From assembly GCA_030681515.1 (NCBI GenBank), contig JAUXSE010000025.1, positions 1-64,000 on the forward strand: DNA of 64,000 nt, in the 5' to 3' direction. Shown piece by piece: positions 34,437 to 42,848 of the stretch (its first letter is position 1; each line of letters begins with the position of its first letter). The notes below the pieces were generated by a model. The model saw nothing but the letters and a program-made list of their open reading frames with translations, had not been told where the DNA came from and searched no databases. This DNA is from Geothrix sp. (GTDB lineage: Bacteria > Acidobacteriota > Holophagae > Holophagales > Holophagaceae). Both the position numbers and the translations under genes were made by a program.

Positions 34437-34502
34437 TTATAACGAGATCATCTGACGATCGAAGCTCACTCACGGCTAGTCCGCACCAGCTTAAAGTTAG
34501 GT
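34437..34502 (-). other. Weak attC-like site
   Basis: Read on the minus strand, this 66-bp stretch begins with a perfect R-double-prime box, ACCTAAC (34496-34502), 14 bp past the stop of the small gene at 34517, and ends with GTTATAA (34437-34443), which only partly fits the R-prime box. Internal pairing is weak. It has the same length and placement as the better site at 34745-34810. Confidence 0.3.
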
Positions 34503-34516
34503 TGCACGTCTCACGA

Positions 34517-34732
34517 TTACAAACTTATCCAATTGTAGTTGTCATATTGAATCCCGCCGCATTTCAGGCAGGTCACGAAAAGATCTCGATCTATATTTGG
34601 GCCAGATGACATCCAGGGCTGTTTCGATACCCTCCCGTATCGCATCGTGTGGCAAGAGGATTTACACAAAAATCGCACCAATGAGTATCTAGGCACGTGC
34701 TGGGCATACTGAGGAATCGCCATTCTGTGCAC
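34517..34732 (-). CDS. Small hypothetical protein, doubtful
   Basis: A possible 71-residue protein in low-GC DNA. It has a CLKCGG zinc-knuckle-like pair near the C-terminus and an arginine/serine-rich middle. No family is recognised and there is no clear ribosome site. The case for coding rests on position: it lies between two attC-like sites in the same direction as its neighbours, as a gene cassette would. It could be non-coding. Confidence 0.3.
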   Translation of the reverse strand: MHRMAIPQYAQHVPRYSLVRFLCKSSCHTMRYGRVSKQPWMSSGPNIDRDLFVTCLKCGGIQYDNYNWISL

Positions 34733-34744
34733 CCGATTAAAGTA

Positions 34745-34810
34745 ACCTAATGGGAAGCGTTAACCGGCTCAGGTGCTTGTGCCTGGGCCGGACGGAGCGA
34801 ATGATTAGGT
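34745..34810 (-). other. attC-like recombination site
   Basis: A 66-bp fold-back 7 bp past the stop of the DUF4145 gene, read on the minus strand. Outer boxes ACCTAAT and ATTAGGT (34804-34810 and 34745-34751) are exact complements and differ from the attC core consensus RYYYAAC/GTTRRRY by one compensated base each. The inner arms 34764-34773 and 34782-34791 match 9 of 10, and GGTTAAC sits where attC L-prime boxes often have TTAAC. The architecture fits an integron cassette site; activity is unproven. Confidence 0.5.
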
Positions 34811-34816
34811 GGTGAT

Positions 34817-35464
34817 TCATTGCTTGCGGGGAGGTGTTGTCTTTTTTAATTCATCGGCCGCTGCGGCCAGCACATCGCCCTGGAACAGGTTTTCGATTAT
34901 ATCGATGACGTAGTTTACTTCTTGAGTAGAGGGACAATGTCCACGATGTGCTGCGGCATGTCCGGCGTCCAAGGCGGCTTGCAAGATGGAGTTATCGCTG
35001 GTACTAATCCTCCCCTTTTTCTCTAGCGCGCTTAACTTCGCTTTAAAATTTCCGATATCCCCGACCTGTCTGGTCATGAAGATATCTAAAAGCGCCCTTG
35101 TGCCCATCACCGCAAGTCGCCGACTATCGGCGTGCAGAGCAGTGTAGATTTCCTTTAAAAGAGACTTTTCCTCTTCTGCCAACTGATCATTCCATTTGGG
35201 TAGACGCCGCGAAAGCTCGGGGGGGAATCTAAGTTTTTCGCACTCCCCATACTCCCATTCTGAACACCAAAAGAGGCGCTCGAGGTGGGACGAACCACAA
35301 CCACAACACTCAAGCATGTTGTAGGTAGTTGTCCATGAAACGTCGTATTGCTCGTCGTACGGTTCTGACACCGTGTGGGATCGCGCAGCCACTCGGAAGT
35401 GATTGGTTTCCAATCCACAATTGCTGCAATGTGCCTGTTTGATTTCGAACTCTGGTATGGGCAT
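34817..35464 (-). CDS. DUF4145 domain protein
   Basis: A 215-residue cytoplasmic protein. The N-terminus has paired cysteines (HCSNCG and later CCGCG) likely to bind zinc. The C-terminal half has the DUF4145 signature around AAHRGHCPSTQEVNYVIDIIENLFQG. DUF4145 proteins occur in defence islands, beside restriction enzymes and in mobile gene cassettes, but their activity is not established. The low-GC coding differs from the surrounding genome and indicates transfer. An attC-like site follows it directly. Confidence 0.78.
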   Translation of the reverse strand: MPIPEFEIKQAHCSNCGLETNHFRVAARSHTVSEPYDEQYDVSWTTTYNMLECCGCGSSHLERLFWCSEWEYGECEKLRFPPELSRRLPKWNDQLAEEEKSLLKEIYTALHADSRRLAVMGTRALLDIFMTRQVGDIGNFKAKLSALEKKGRISTSDNSILQAALDAGHAAAHRGHCPSTQEVNYVIDIIENLFQGDVLAAAADELKKTTPPRKQ

Positions 35465-35478
35465 GGATGGCTCTCAAT

Positions 35479-35560
35479 GCCTAAAGAAATGGAGTTTAGC
35501 GGCGAACGAAGCGAGTCCGCTGCGATAACGAGTGCGGCGCCACCTGATCATTGCCGCCAC
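35479..35560 (-). other. Degenerate attC-like fold-back
   Basis: Between two low-GC minus-strand genes. Read on the minus strand it has a stem AGCGG...CCGCT around a CGCTTCG-type turn, then TAAACTCC and finally TTTAGGC (35479-35485), one base away from a consensus R-prime box. I cannot find the matching R-double-prime box, so this is a remnant or a chance hairpin. Confidence 0.3.
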
Positions 35561-35573
35561 AAAAATGTGGGTG

Positions 35574-36140
35574 TCAGTGTGGTGCTTTGGATGTTTGTGA
35601 AGGCGATCGCCGTAGGTTACGAAGATAAACCTGGTTGGAAGCATTCAGAGCTTGAGTAGCGCTGTCCCAAGCATTTTTTACTACCTTGGTTGGAGCGTCC
35701 TTCCATCCCATCCCAAGCTCCATGCCCCACATAACGCCAGCTTTGATGAGAGCGTTAGCCGCGGCCCTGTACACCTCATAGGCCACGTGCTCGTCGGGAC
35801 CTGACACGGCGTCGTCAAGAAGGGCTAGTTCCGTCAATAGCGGCCTAATGACATTGGAGTAATCTCGGTAGCTAATACCAGATTCAAGTGTGACGATTAT
35901 GGCTTTACTGGCTCTGTATACAGGTTCGAACTGTTTGGGGCGAAGACGAATCGTCTGCAAACGTGTGCTGGCTTTCGGGCTGCAACAGGCATCAAGTGCC
36001 ACGGTCGAAGCGTCAACAGTATCGCGTACCGCAGCAATCCGCTCGTCTCGCTGTTCAGCCAAAGACTGAGCGACGATGGGCATAGGCGCCATAATGGTCA
36101 GGAATAATGCTATGTGGGCCAGCGAGGAATTGGTCGTCAC
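35574..36140 (-). CDS. Secreted hypothetical protein
   Basis: A 188-residue protein with a signal peptide (about 1-24, ending PIVAQ). The mature part is largely helical: a CC pair at about 52-53 followed by a basic stretch, then helices rich in alanine and leucine (PLLTELALLDDAV, AAANALIKAGVMWGMELGMGW). I recognise no family. It is transcribed with the DUF4145 gene direction in low-GC DNA. The GTG/ATG choice is not critical, as the signal peptide defines the N-terminus. Possibly a cassette-borne gene. Confidence 0.6.
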   Translation of the reverse strand: MTTNSSLAHIALFLTIMAPMPIVAQSLAEQRDERIAAVRDTVDASTVALDACCSPKASTRLQTIRLRPKQFEPVYRASKAIIVTLESGISYRDYSNVIRPLLTELALLDDAVSGPDEHVAYEVYRAAANALIKAGVMWGMELGMGWKDAPTKVVKNAWDSATQALNASNQVYLRNLRRSPSQTSKAPH

Positions 36141-36433
36141 AAGGTCTCCGTATCTTTACCAAATTTACGGTGAAGGTGACTCAATGAACTGATGGATATA
36201 GCTGATTGAAGACTGCATACAAAGAACTGGGTGTTGCAGACTTGAAGGCTTGTACTGCTTGCCTCGAACCCAGGTTACCTTGGTGGTGGTGATCTGGGCG
36301 TTTCTGGGTAGGTTCGGGCGATTTGTGTTGCATTGGAGCGCAGAGAATTCGGCAGCCGAACAGAAACAAAGCGAGGGTGAGTCTAACTCAGATTTTGACG
36401 AGCCGACTGTGTCTTCCAGTGGCTGCTGTCGGC
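36141..36433. other. Low-GC intergenic region with R-box
   Basis: About 290 bp without a convincing gene; the short open frames here lack ribosome sites and sequence character. On the minus strand a perfect R-prime box GTTAGAC (36381-36387) lies after a GCCGAC/GTCGGC stem (36402-36407 with 36428-36433) that directly abuts the stop of the next gene. This could mark one edge of the cassette-like patch. Confidence 0.4.
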
Positions 36434-36931
36434 CTACCGCCCGAACGTGATGGTGTAAGTCAGCGGCTTGGGCAGCTTGGGGCTCTTGATGGTGGCGTTC
36501 ATGGTGAGCGACTTGCCGTCGGGGCTCAGCTTGAAGATGTTGGTGCGCTCGCCCTCGTCGTTCTTGAAGGTCTGGATCAGCTGATCCTTGCCGACCTGGG
36601 CGGCCACCTGGAACTTGTCGCCGTCCTCGCGGGTCCAGGGGGCGGAGGCGCCGCCGGCCGGCATGTGGATGGGTTCGCGCTCGTCGAACTTCACGAGCAC
36701 TTCCTTGTCCGAAAGGGTGATGGCCACCTTCTTGTAGGCCGGGTTCACCTTGGCGAGGCGGCCGCGGGCGATGGGCCGCTTGATGAAGTTCATGTCCGCC
36801 ACGGTGGCATCAATGGCCGCGGCGATGTCGTCGGCCTTGGTCTGGGTCCAGGCGCCGGCGAGGGAAGGCTCCTGGGCCGCCAGGGAGAGGGCCGCGAGTA
36901 CGGGGACGAGGAAAAGCCGGTTCAGGCGCAT
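36434..36931 (-). CDS. Secreted lipocalin-like hypothetical protein
   Basis: A 165-residue exported protein with a clear signal peptide (about 1-19, ending SLAAQ). The mature domain starts LAGAWTQTKADD, then alternates short strands (KKVAITLSDKEVLVKF, KLSPDGKSLTMNATI, PLTYTITFGR), suggesting a beta-barrel such as the small lipocalin-like or META-type folds; the family is not certain. The ATG at 36931 has GGAGGT 4 bases upstream. GC and codon use are typical of the host, unlike the adjacent patch. It lies 93 bp from argF across a terminator. Confidence 0.72.
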   Translation of the reverse strand: MRLNRLFLVPVLAALSLAAQEPSLAGAWTQTKADDIAAAIDATVADMNFIKRPIARGRLAKVNPAYKKVAITLSDKEVLVKFDEREPIHMPAGGASAPWTREDGDKFQVAAQVGKDQLIQTFKNDEGERTNIFKLSPDGKSLTMNATIKSPKLPKPLTYTITFGR

Positions 36932-36978
36932 GGGACCTCCGTGGGGGGTTGGTGGTCCCAACCATAGCACCTCCTGAC

Positions 36979-37010
36979 GCAGAAATGGCCCCGAACGGGG
37001 CCATTTCTGC
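36979..37010. terminator. Strong hairpin after argF
   Basis: A perfect 14-bp stem, GCAGAAATGGCCCC with GGGGCCATTTCTGC, loop GAAC, begins 14 bp past the argF stop on the minus strand. It lacks a T run but is strong enough to end the argF transcript. Confidence 0.7.
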
Positions 37011-37023
37011 GCGAGGCAACGCC

Positions 37024-38016
37024 TCACCCGATGGTGGCGACCATCACCGCCTTGATGGTGTGCATGCGGTTCTCGGCTTCGTCGAAGACTACGCTGTGCC
37101 TGGAGCGGAAGACCTCGTCCGTGACTTCGCGGATGTCGTAGCCGAGGGCCTTCTGCTCCTTGGCCAGCTTGGTTTCGAAGTCGTGGAAGGCGGGCAGGCA
37201 GTGGAGGAACTTCACATCCGGGTTGCCGGTCTTCTGCACCATCTCCATGGTGACCTTGAAGGGGGTGAGCAGCTTCACGCGGGCGGGGATCTGATCCTCT
37301 TCGCCCATGCTGGCCCATACATCGGTATAGATCACGTCGGCGTCCTTCACGGCCTCGTCCACGTTGTCCGTCACCTCGATGATGGCGCCCGTGAGCTTGG
37401 CGGCTTCCCGGGCGGCGGCCAGCACCTTCGGATCCGGCGCCAGCTCCTTGGGCCCCAGGGCCACCATGTGCATGCCGGTCTTGGCGGCGCCGTACATCAG
37501 GGCGTAGCTCATGTTGTTGCGGATATCGCCGCAGAAGACGAGCTTCACCTTGTGCAGGGGCTTGGCCACATGCTCCTCGATGGTGAGGAAGTCCGCCAGG
37601 ATCTGGGTGGGATGATCGGTGTCGGTGAGGCCGTTCCACACGGGGACGCCGCTGAACTTGGCCAGGGCCTCGACGACCTCCTGCTGGTAGCCCCGGTACT
37701 CGATGCCATCGTAGAAGCGGCCCAGCACCCTGGCGCTGTCCTCGATGGATTCCTTCTTGCCGATCTGGGAGCTGGCGGAATCCAGGAAGGTGACGTGAGC
37801 GCCCTCCTCCAGCGCGCCGGCCTCGAAGGCGCAGCGGGTGCGGGTGCTGGCCTTTTCGAAGAGCAGCACGATGTTCTTGCCCTTCAGAAGGTAGTTGAAC
37901 ACGCCCATGCGCTTCTTGGCCTTCAGGTCCCGGGACAGGTCCAGGAGGTAGCGCACTTCTTCGGGCGAGAAGTCCATCAGCGTGAGAAAACTGCGACCCT
38001 TGAGATTGACGGCCAT
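37024..38016 (-). CDS. argF: Ornithine carbamoyltransferase
   Basis: Transfers carbamoyl phosphate to ornithine to give citrulline in arginine synthesis. The 330 residues have the carbamoyl-phosphate site STRTR, the HPTQILADF segment, the ornithine-binding DVWASMGEE region and the catalytic HCLPAFHD. Because it stands alone, with no arcA or arcC, a biosynthetic role is more likely than catabolic ArcB, though the sequence length suits either. The ATG at 38016 has GGAG 7-8 bases upstream. Confidence 0.94.
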   Translation of the reverse strand: MAVNLKGRSFLTLMDFSPEEVRYLLDLSRDLKAKKRMGVFNYLLKGKNIVLLFEKASTRTRCAFEAGALEEGAHVTFLDSASSQIGKKESIEDSARVLGRFYDGIEYRGYQQEVVEALAKFSGVPVWNGLTDTDHPTQILADFLTIEEHVAKPLHKVKLVFCGDIRNNMSYALMYGAAKTGMHMVALGPKELAPDPKVLAAAREAAKLTGAIIEVTDNVDEAVKDADVIYTDVWASMGEEDQIPARVKLLTPFKVTMEMVQKTGNPDVKFLHCLPAFHDFETKLAKEQKALGYDIREVTDEVFRSRHSVVFDEAENRMHTIKAVMVATIG

Positions 38017-38051
38017 GGGATGCTCCGATGCTAACCAGCGCCCAAGGGTAG

Positions 38052-38072
38052 CGCTGAGCCTGCGGCTCAGCG
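38052..38072. other. 9-bp hairpin between argF and methyltransferase
   Basis: CGCTGAGCC-TGC-GGCTCAGCG is a perfect stem about 40 bp past the methyltransferase stop and just upstream of argF. It may end the methyltransferase transcript or lie in the argF leader. Confidence 0.45.
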
Positions 38073-38111
38073 ATCAGGAAAGACCCGGGGCGGGTTGGGG
38101 TTTACAGAATG

Positions 38112-39659
38112 TCAGAGGGCCACATCAAACAGGGCGCGTTGCAGAGGGGTTGGTCTGCCCGGGGAATCCGACGACAACCAATCGGCAAGCCCGGAATCCC
38201 GGATCACGGACATCGGGATCGGTAGCCGAGCCAGGGCCCTGGGTTCAACCTTGATGGCCCCACCTCCATAGGTTTTTCCGACCTGAACCAATCCCTGCAG
38301 GGTGCCGGGATGGTTCAGGGCCTTCCACAGACAGGCGAGAAAGGCTGGCTCGCGCCACCTGGGATACACGCACAAGAAACCCGTGAGAGGGACCACGCCC
38401 GCCTCGTTCCTGATGAAACGGGCATGGCGGCGGCCCAGGTACGAGAAAAGGAATGGGGGAGGCGTGCGGGACTCCATCTTGTACCAGGGGTTGCGCATGG
38501 AGATGAGGGCACGGGATGGCAGCCCCTGGGCCTCTCCATGGCCCAGATAGGCCTGGATGGAAGGTGGGAAGAGATGCTGCTCCCGTCCATCCAGGGCAAG
38601 CAGGCGGGTCGGTTTTCCCGCCCGTTCAAGCTCCTCCAGATCCGCGGGAAGCAGGGTGTCGGAAGTGACATCCCGCGTTTTCCCGATGGCTGGGAGGAGG
38701 TACTCGTCCGCGATCCCCAGTTCCCTTGCCGCGGTGTGCGTCAGAAAAAAGAAATCGTTGGCGCCCGTGGCGATGCCCCGGAGGGTGGTGGCGAATCGGG
38801 AGAGCGGTAGGGCATCCTCCTCATCTGCCCGAGGTGATCTCCCGACGCCTCGCGCAACCGCATCCACCATGGGGATGCGCAGGACGTTGAAGGCCGGATC
38901 TCCGTCTGGAGGCAGCCCCTGTTCCACCCATCGCTCAAAGGCCGGCGTCTCGGGTTCCAGGCAGGTGGCCTGAAGCATGAACTCGCCCGGGGGGAGGTTG
39001 GAGAGAAACAGGACCAGAGGATTCGTATCCACGCCAGGGAACGGCGTGGCCTCTGGCGCGAACCGCACCACGGCATCAATCCGGAAGGAGGCGCTGATCC
39101 AACGCCACAGGGCGGGCGCAAAGACACCTTCTGCGATGTCGGAGGGGACGATGAAGGCCAACCGCTGTCCAGGATGGAGCAGGGTGAGGGCATGGATCAG
39201 GAAGAAGACATGCAACCCCGCTCGCCCATCGATGCGGAGGCCAAGGCGGTCCGCGAGGCACCTCAACCGGCTCTTGTCCGCCTGGGAGATCCTGTGATGG
39301 CGCACATAGGGCGGATTCGAAACGATACCCATGGGCCGGGACAGGCATGGGACGGAAAGAAAATCCACGGAGGCGATGCCCGCGAGCTGGCGTCCGGTCA
39401 GGCCTTGCTCCATCGCTTCGAGAAGGGGCTCGGGATGGGGTTCACACCCCGCGTAGGCCTGCGCGAGATCCAGATCCGGGCGCAGGGATTCGAGGGCCCG
39501 CCCGAAGGCGGCAGCCCCGACTCCCACATCGTAGATCGAGTCTCCCGAATCCAATGCGAAGCGGACCATGGGGCGGGCGACCCACGGCGGGGTCCAGAAC
39601 TGTCCCTTGTCCCGCAGGCGCTCACGGGCGTGCCACCTGGTGCTCTTTTCTTTTTGCAT
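38112..39659 (-). CDS. N6-adenine DNA methyltransferase
   Basis: The modification enzyme of a type II restriction-modification set. The 515 residues have the catalytic NPPY at 115-118 and a glycine-bearing SAM motif at 44-53 (DVGVGAAAFG), in the order of gamma-class methyltransferases. The C-terminal 300 residues would hold the target-recognition domain. The recognition sequence is unknown. It is divergent from a C-like regulator and the nuclease candidate. No ribosome site is visible before the ATG at 39659; leaderless starts are common for genes of C-controlled systems. Confidence 0.88.
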   Translation of the reverse strand: MQKEKSTRWHARERLRDKGQFWTPPWVARPMVRFALDSGDSIYDVGVGAAAFGRALESLRPDLDLAQAYAGCEPHPEPLLEAMEQGLTGRQLAGIASVDFLSVPCLSRPMGIVSNPPYVRHHRISQADKSRLRCLADRLGLRIDGRAGLHVFFLIHALTLLHPGQRLAFIVPSDIAEGVFAPALWRWISASFRIDAVVRFAPEATPFPGVDTNPLVLFLSNLPPGEFMLQATCLEPETPAFERWVEQGLPPDGDPAFNVLRIPMVDAVARGVGRSPRADEEDALPLSRFATTLRGIATGANDFFFLTHTAARELGIADEYLLPAIGKTRDVTSDTLLPADLEELERAGKPTRLLALDGREQHLFPPSIQAYLGHGEAQGLPSRALISMRNPWYKMESRTPPPFLFSYLGRRHARFIRNEAGVVPLTGFLCVYPRWREPAFLACLWKALNHPGTLQGLVQVGKTYGGGAIKVEPRALARLPIPMSVIRDSGLADWLSSDSPGRPTPLQRALFDVAL

Positions 39660-39692
39660 GGCGTGGGCCCCGTCGTGATCTTTGCCTATCGT

Positions 39693-39721
39693 CTATGGGC
39701 ATCTGGACTGCTTGGCCATAG
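39693..39721. promoter_or_regulatory. Candidate C-protein operator
   Basis: CTATGG (39693-39698) and CCATAG (39716-39721) form an exact inverted repeat in the 97-bp space between the divergent methyltransferase and C-like regulator genes. This is where controller proteins of restriction systems bind. The assignment rests on symmetry and position. Confidence 0.45.
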
Positions 39722-39756
39722 TTTCATCTATCCGCCCCCAGCGACCAGGGTGATTT

Positions 39757-39975
39757 TTGACCAAATCAGACTTGAAGAAATCATTGGGCATCCGCATCAG
39801 GTCACTTCGTTCCGGGAAAGGGATGACCCAAGAGGATCTGGCCCACGCCGCAGGGTTGCATGTCACCTATTTATCGATGATCGAGCACGGGAAGCGCAAC
39901 CCGTCATTTCAAATCCTCCTGGGCATTGCAAGGGCTTTGAAGATCCCCCTTTCTGTGATGTTTGAGGGGATGTAG
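39757..39975 (+). CDS. C-protein-like XRE regulator
   Basis: A 72-residue helix-turn-helix protein of the XRE/Cro class (about 12-66, TQEDLAHAAGLHVTYLSMIEHGKRNPS). Size, position and divergence from a methyltransferase match controller (C) proteins, which delay nuclease expression until the host DNA is methylated. The start is TTG at 39757, preceded by AGGGTGA; there is no ATG before the domain. The nuclease ATG lies 1 bp after its stop, so the two are co-transcribed. Confidence 0.85.
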   Translation: MTKSDLKKSLGIRIRSLRSGKGMTQEDLAHAAGLHVTYLSMIEHGKRNPSFQILLGIARALKIPLSVMFEGM

Positions 39976-39976
39976 C

Positions 39977-40858
39977 ATGGCGGCCCGCAGAGGAAGAGGT
40001 ATTGATTTTGAACATCGCTTCCGCACGAGCCGGTGGGCGGAGGATCTTCTACAAGCTGCCCTCAACAGGTCAACCAGGTTCCTCTGTGTCAAGGTTGGGC
40101 TGTCTCAGATCGCCGAGGACAATCGGCCAGATGCTGGAGACACACGGTTCAAGGTTCCAGACCTTCTCTTGTTTCCTCCCAAGGCGCTTACTCCGGGTGA
40201 ACGTGAATGGCTAGAAAGAAGCGACCTGACTCAGATGGCCCCTGGGGTGATGCTGGCGGATGGATTCATCCGGTCTTTGCTATCCAAGGCATGTTGCGCC
40301 ATCGAGGTGGAATTCTCTCCGTACTGCGCCGCGGAAATGAAGGATCGCCACTGGGAATGCAAGCTCCCGGAAGACCTCGACCGTCGCAGGCCCCGGAAAC
40401 ACGCCAAGCCCCCCACGGCACCGAACATCTGGGTAAAGCTGGAGGATCTGCCCAGGCTTGAGGCCTGGGAGCAGGCCTTTGGCGTCTCCATCGTCGTCGC
40501 GCATCTATTCGACCAGGAGGGTTTCGCGGTTCCCTTGGCGACGCTCTCAGCTCTGGAGGCCCAATGGCCGAATCAGGGGGACGAGGCTATTCGTCTGCAG
40601 CTGACCCAAGGCATCTTCCGGAAGATTCAGTCCTATGACCGTGTAGATGCGCAGGGGGCCGGAGAGACCAAGACGGTCTATGTCATCAGCCCTGCTGCCG
40701 CGCAGCATGTGGGTACTGTGGCTGACGTGAAGGTGACGGCTCAGATCGGCCTGAGCTCTTCGAAGAAATATGTGGCCCATGTCCTGTTTGAGGGGGGGAC
40801 GCTCACCCTCTCTGGCCCATTTCTGGATTTTTTGTCAGCGCTGGGCCAGCGCTCCTAG
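39977..40858 (+). CDS. Probable restriction endonuclease
   Basis: The likely cutting partner of the methyltransferase, from its place directly after the C-like gene. The 293 residues show a possible PD-(D/E)xK core: VPDLLLF (about 58-64) with aspartate, then AIEVEFSPY and an ECKLPEDL segment with glutamate-x-lysine. The general layout reminds me of AccI-type nucleases, but I cannot confirm this. The ATG at 39977 has GAGGGG upstream, overlapping the regulator end; an upstream TTG is less likely. Confidence 0.7.
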   Translation: MAARRGRGIDFEHRFRTSRWAEDLLQAALNRSTRFLCVKVGLSQIAEDNRPDAGDTRFKVPDLLLFPPKALTPGEREWLERSDLTQMAPGVMLADGFIRSLLSKACCAIEVEFSPYCAAEMKDRHWECKLPEDLDRRRPRKHAKPPTAPNIWVKLEDLPRLEAWEQAFGVSIVVAHLFDQEGFAVPLATLSALEAQWPNQGDEAIRLQLTQGIFRKIQSYDRVDAQGAGETKTVYVISPAAAQHVGTVADVKVTAQIGLSSSKKYVAHVLFEGGTLTLSGPFLDFLSALGQRS

Positions 40859-40938
40859 AACTCCAATCCGCCTCCAGCGTATAGTCAGGTCCACGAATCC
40901 AACCCACCCCATGGGCCTGAAGGATAGAGGAGGCACTG

Positions 40939-41367
40939 ATGCGGCCACTGAAGCAACTGATCGAAGCCAAGCCGCCTCTGGTGTCGGTGGGGCCGGATGA
41001 CACGGTCTTCACGGCCCTGACCCTGCTGACGCAGTTTGACATCGGGGCCCTGCTGGTCATGGAGCGGGGCCGCATGGTGGGGATCTTTTCGGAGCGGGAC
41101 TACGCCCGCAAGGTCGTGCTCAAGGGCAAGGCCTCCAAGGACACCCTGGTCCGGGAGGTCATGAGCGACAAGGTCAGCTGCGTGACCCTCGACGAGAGCG
41201 TCGAGGAGTGCATGGCGCTCATGACGGACAAGCACGTGCGCCACCTGCCGGTGCTCGGCGCGGGTGGCGAGGTGCTGGGCATCGTCTCCATCGGCGATCT
41301 GGTGAAGGAAACCATCTCCGAGCAGAAGTTCACCATCGAGCAGCTGGTGCACTACATCCAGAACTGA
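40939..41367 (+). CDS. Tandem CBS domain protein
   Basis: A 142-residue protein made only of two CBS domains (about 10-65 and 75-135), which together bind adenine nucleotides as an energy sensor. Typical turns are ERGRMVGIFSERDYARKV and GEVLGIVSIGDLVKE. Stand-alone CBS pairs regulate partner enzymes or channels; no partner is encoded next to it. GAGGAGG lies 5-6 bases before the ATG. Confidence 0.92.
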   Translation: MRPLKQLIEAKPPLVSVGPDDTVFTALTLLTQFDIGALLVMERGRMVGIFSERDYARKVVLKGKASKDTLVREVMSDKVSCVTLDESVEECMALMTDKHVRHLPVLGAGGEVLGIVSIGDLVKETISEQKFTIEQLVHYIQN

Positions 41368-41379
41368 AGGCCCGGCTGA

Positions 41380-42507
41380 TCAGCCCTTGGGTTTGGAGGC
41401 CTCCCGCCAGGCGGCGAGGAGCTTGGTTTCCTGGTCGGCGCTGGGGCCGGCGAGCTTGGTCCGGCCTTTCTCAGCCTTCTCCTGGGTCTTGAACCAGGCG
41501 AGGGTGTCCTTCACGGTCTGCTCGGCGGGGCGGAACTTCAGGCCGGCCTTCACGGCGCGGTCATTGCGCCAGGTGTGGAAGCCCTTGGTCTCGCCCCCAT
41601 AGGGGGCCCAGATGGGGAACTCGAGACCCCCCTGCTTGGCCAGGAACTCGGCGGGGATCCACACGGGCTTGGCATCGGGGTTCCCGGCTTTCTGGCAGGC
41701 CTCGACGAGGCTGCCCCAGGCCAGGCGCTTGTCCGGGCCGCAGGCGTTGAAGACGCCCGTGGTGCCCTGCTCGACGAGGTGCACCAGCCAGGCCGCCAGG
41801 TCGCGCACGTCCATGATCTCGACGGGATCGGTGGGCGCGCCGGGCACGGCGATCTCGCCGCCCTTGTCGAAGCGCACGGGCCAGTAGGTGAAGCGGCCCG
41901 AGGGATCGTCGGGGCCCACGATGTAGCCGGGCCGGATGATCGTCGTGCGCCCGGGCATGGCCGTCTGTGCGGCCTGTTCGCACAGGGCCTTCAAGGCGCC
42001 GTAGTTGGCGTACTCCTTCCCCATGTCTTCCACCGTGGGATCGGCCAGAGTGGCCAGCGCCGCGTCCTCGGTGCCGTTCTCGGGATTCGGCTCCTTGTAG
42101 GCGCTGATGCTGGAGATGTAGAGGTACTGCTTGGCGCGGGGCGCCACCAGGGCGGCGGAGGCCCCCACCATGCGCGGGAAGTAGCCGCTGTTGTCTATGA
42201 CCGCGTCCCACCTCCCGCCTTCCAGGGCCTTCAGGCCTTCGCCCTTTTTGGGATCGCGGTCGCCGTGCAGCTTCGTCACGCCGGGGAACAGATCGGGCCG
42301 CGTCTTGCCGCGGTTGAACATCGTCACCTGGTGCCCTCGGGCCTGGGCGATCTCGATGGTGGCAGGGCCGAGGAAGCCCGTGCCGCCGAGGATGAGGATT
42401 TTCTTCGGGGCGGCCGGGGCGGGCGCGGCAGACAGGTCGAGGCCCGTGGCGGCCAGCGCCGTGGCGGCGGCGGACCCCTGGATGAATTCGCGGCGGGAGA
42501 CGGTCAT
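41380..42507 (-). CDS. Tat-exported NAD-dependent epimerase-like protein
   Basis: A short-chain dehydrogenase/epimerase of the extended class with 375 residues. The N-terminus is a twin-arginine signal (SRREFIQGSAAATALAATG), so the folded, cofactor-loaded enzyme goes to the periplasm. The NAD-binding GGTGFLG is at 41-47, and the catalytic tyrosine region is near YANYGALKALCE. Periplasmic NAD-epimerase-like proteins are uncommon; the substrate is unknown. The ATG at 42507 has GGAGG 5 bases upstream. It is convergent with the CBS gene. Confidence 0.85.
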   Translation of the reverse strand: MTVSRREFIQGSAAATALAATGLDLSAAPAPAAPKKILILGGTGFLGPATIEIAQARGHQVTMFNRGKTRPDLFPGVTKLHGDRDPKKGEGLKALEGGRWDAVIDNSGYFPRMVGASAALVAPRAKQYLYISSISAYKEPNPENGTEDAALATLADPTVEDMGKEYANYGALKALCEQAAQTAMPGRTTIIRPGYIVGPDDPSGRFTYWPVRFDKGGEIAVPGAPTDPVEIMDVRDLAAWLVHLVEQGTTGVFNACGPDKRLAWGSLVEACQKAGNPDAKPVWIPAEFLAKQGGLEFPIWAPYGGETKGFHTWRNDRAVKAGLKFRPAEQTVKDTLAWFKTQEKAEKGRTKLAGPSADQETKLLAAWREASKPKG

Positions 42508-42848
42508 GGGAACCTCCGGTGGGATGGGTTGATGCATCGTGAGATGATATATTCTCCTTCCACGTCCTTCCGCAAGATTCTTTCCTGCTTTCCGGTGAGA
42601 TCCATGTCAGCGGCGAACCACCAAATGAGCCGGTGGCGGGGGGACGATGGAGGCAACAGGATCCGCGAGGAAAGCAAAAATTCAGTAGCCACAAAACACA
42701 AAAACGGACCGGTGGAAAAGATCAGGGTTCTTTTCACGGAGGGCTTCATGGCAGACGCCACACTTCAGGAAGGGCCCTGCGCATCCCCTCGCGGTTCCAG
42801 GCATTCAGGCTTTGATCATCAGCCAGGCGTCCTTTCTTTGGACCTCCC
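42508..42848. other. Divergent intergenic region with promoter
   Basis: A 341-bp gap between the epimerase and the transporter. On the minus strand TTGCGG (complement of 42570-42575) and ATATAT (complement of 42547-42552), 17 bases apart, make a good sigma-70 promoter about 40 bp before the epimerase ATG. The rest has short open frames on both strands without ribosome sites; I see no gene or strong hairpin. Confidence 0.5.

Noticed and set aside
36181-36450. Short open frames on both strands in the low-GC gap.
   Set aside because: Neither has a ribosome site, a recognisable domain or consistent codon use; the region is better described as intergenic.
42504-42761. An 85-codon minus-strand frame in the epimerase-transporter gap.
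   Set aside because: It overlaps the good sigma-70 promoter of the epimerase and has no family features.
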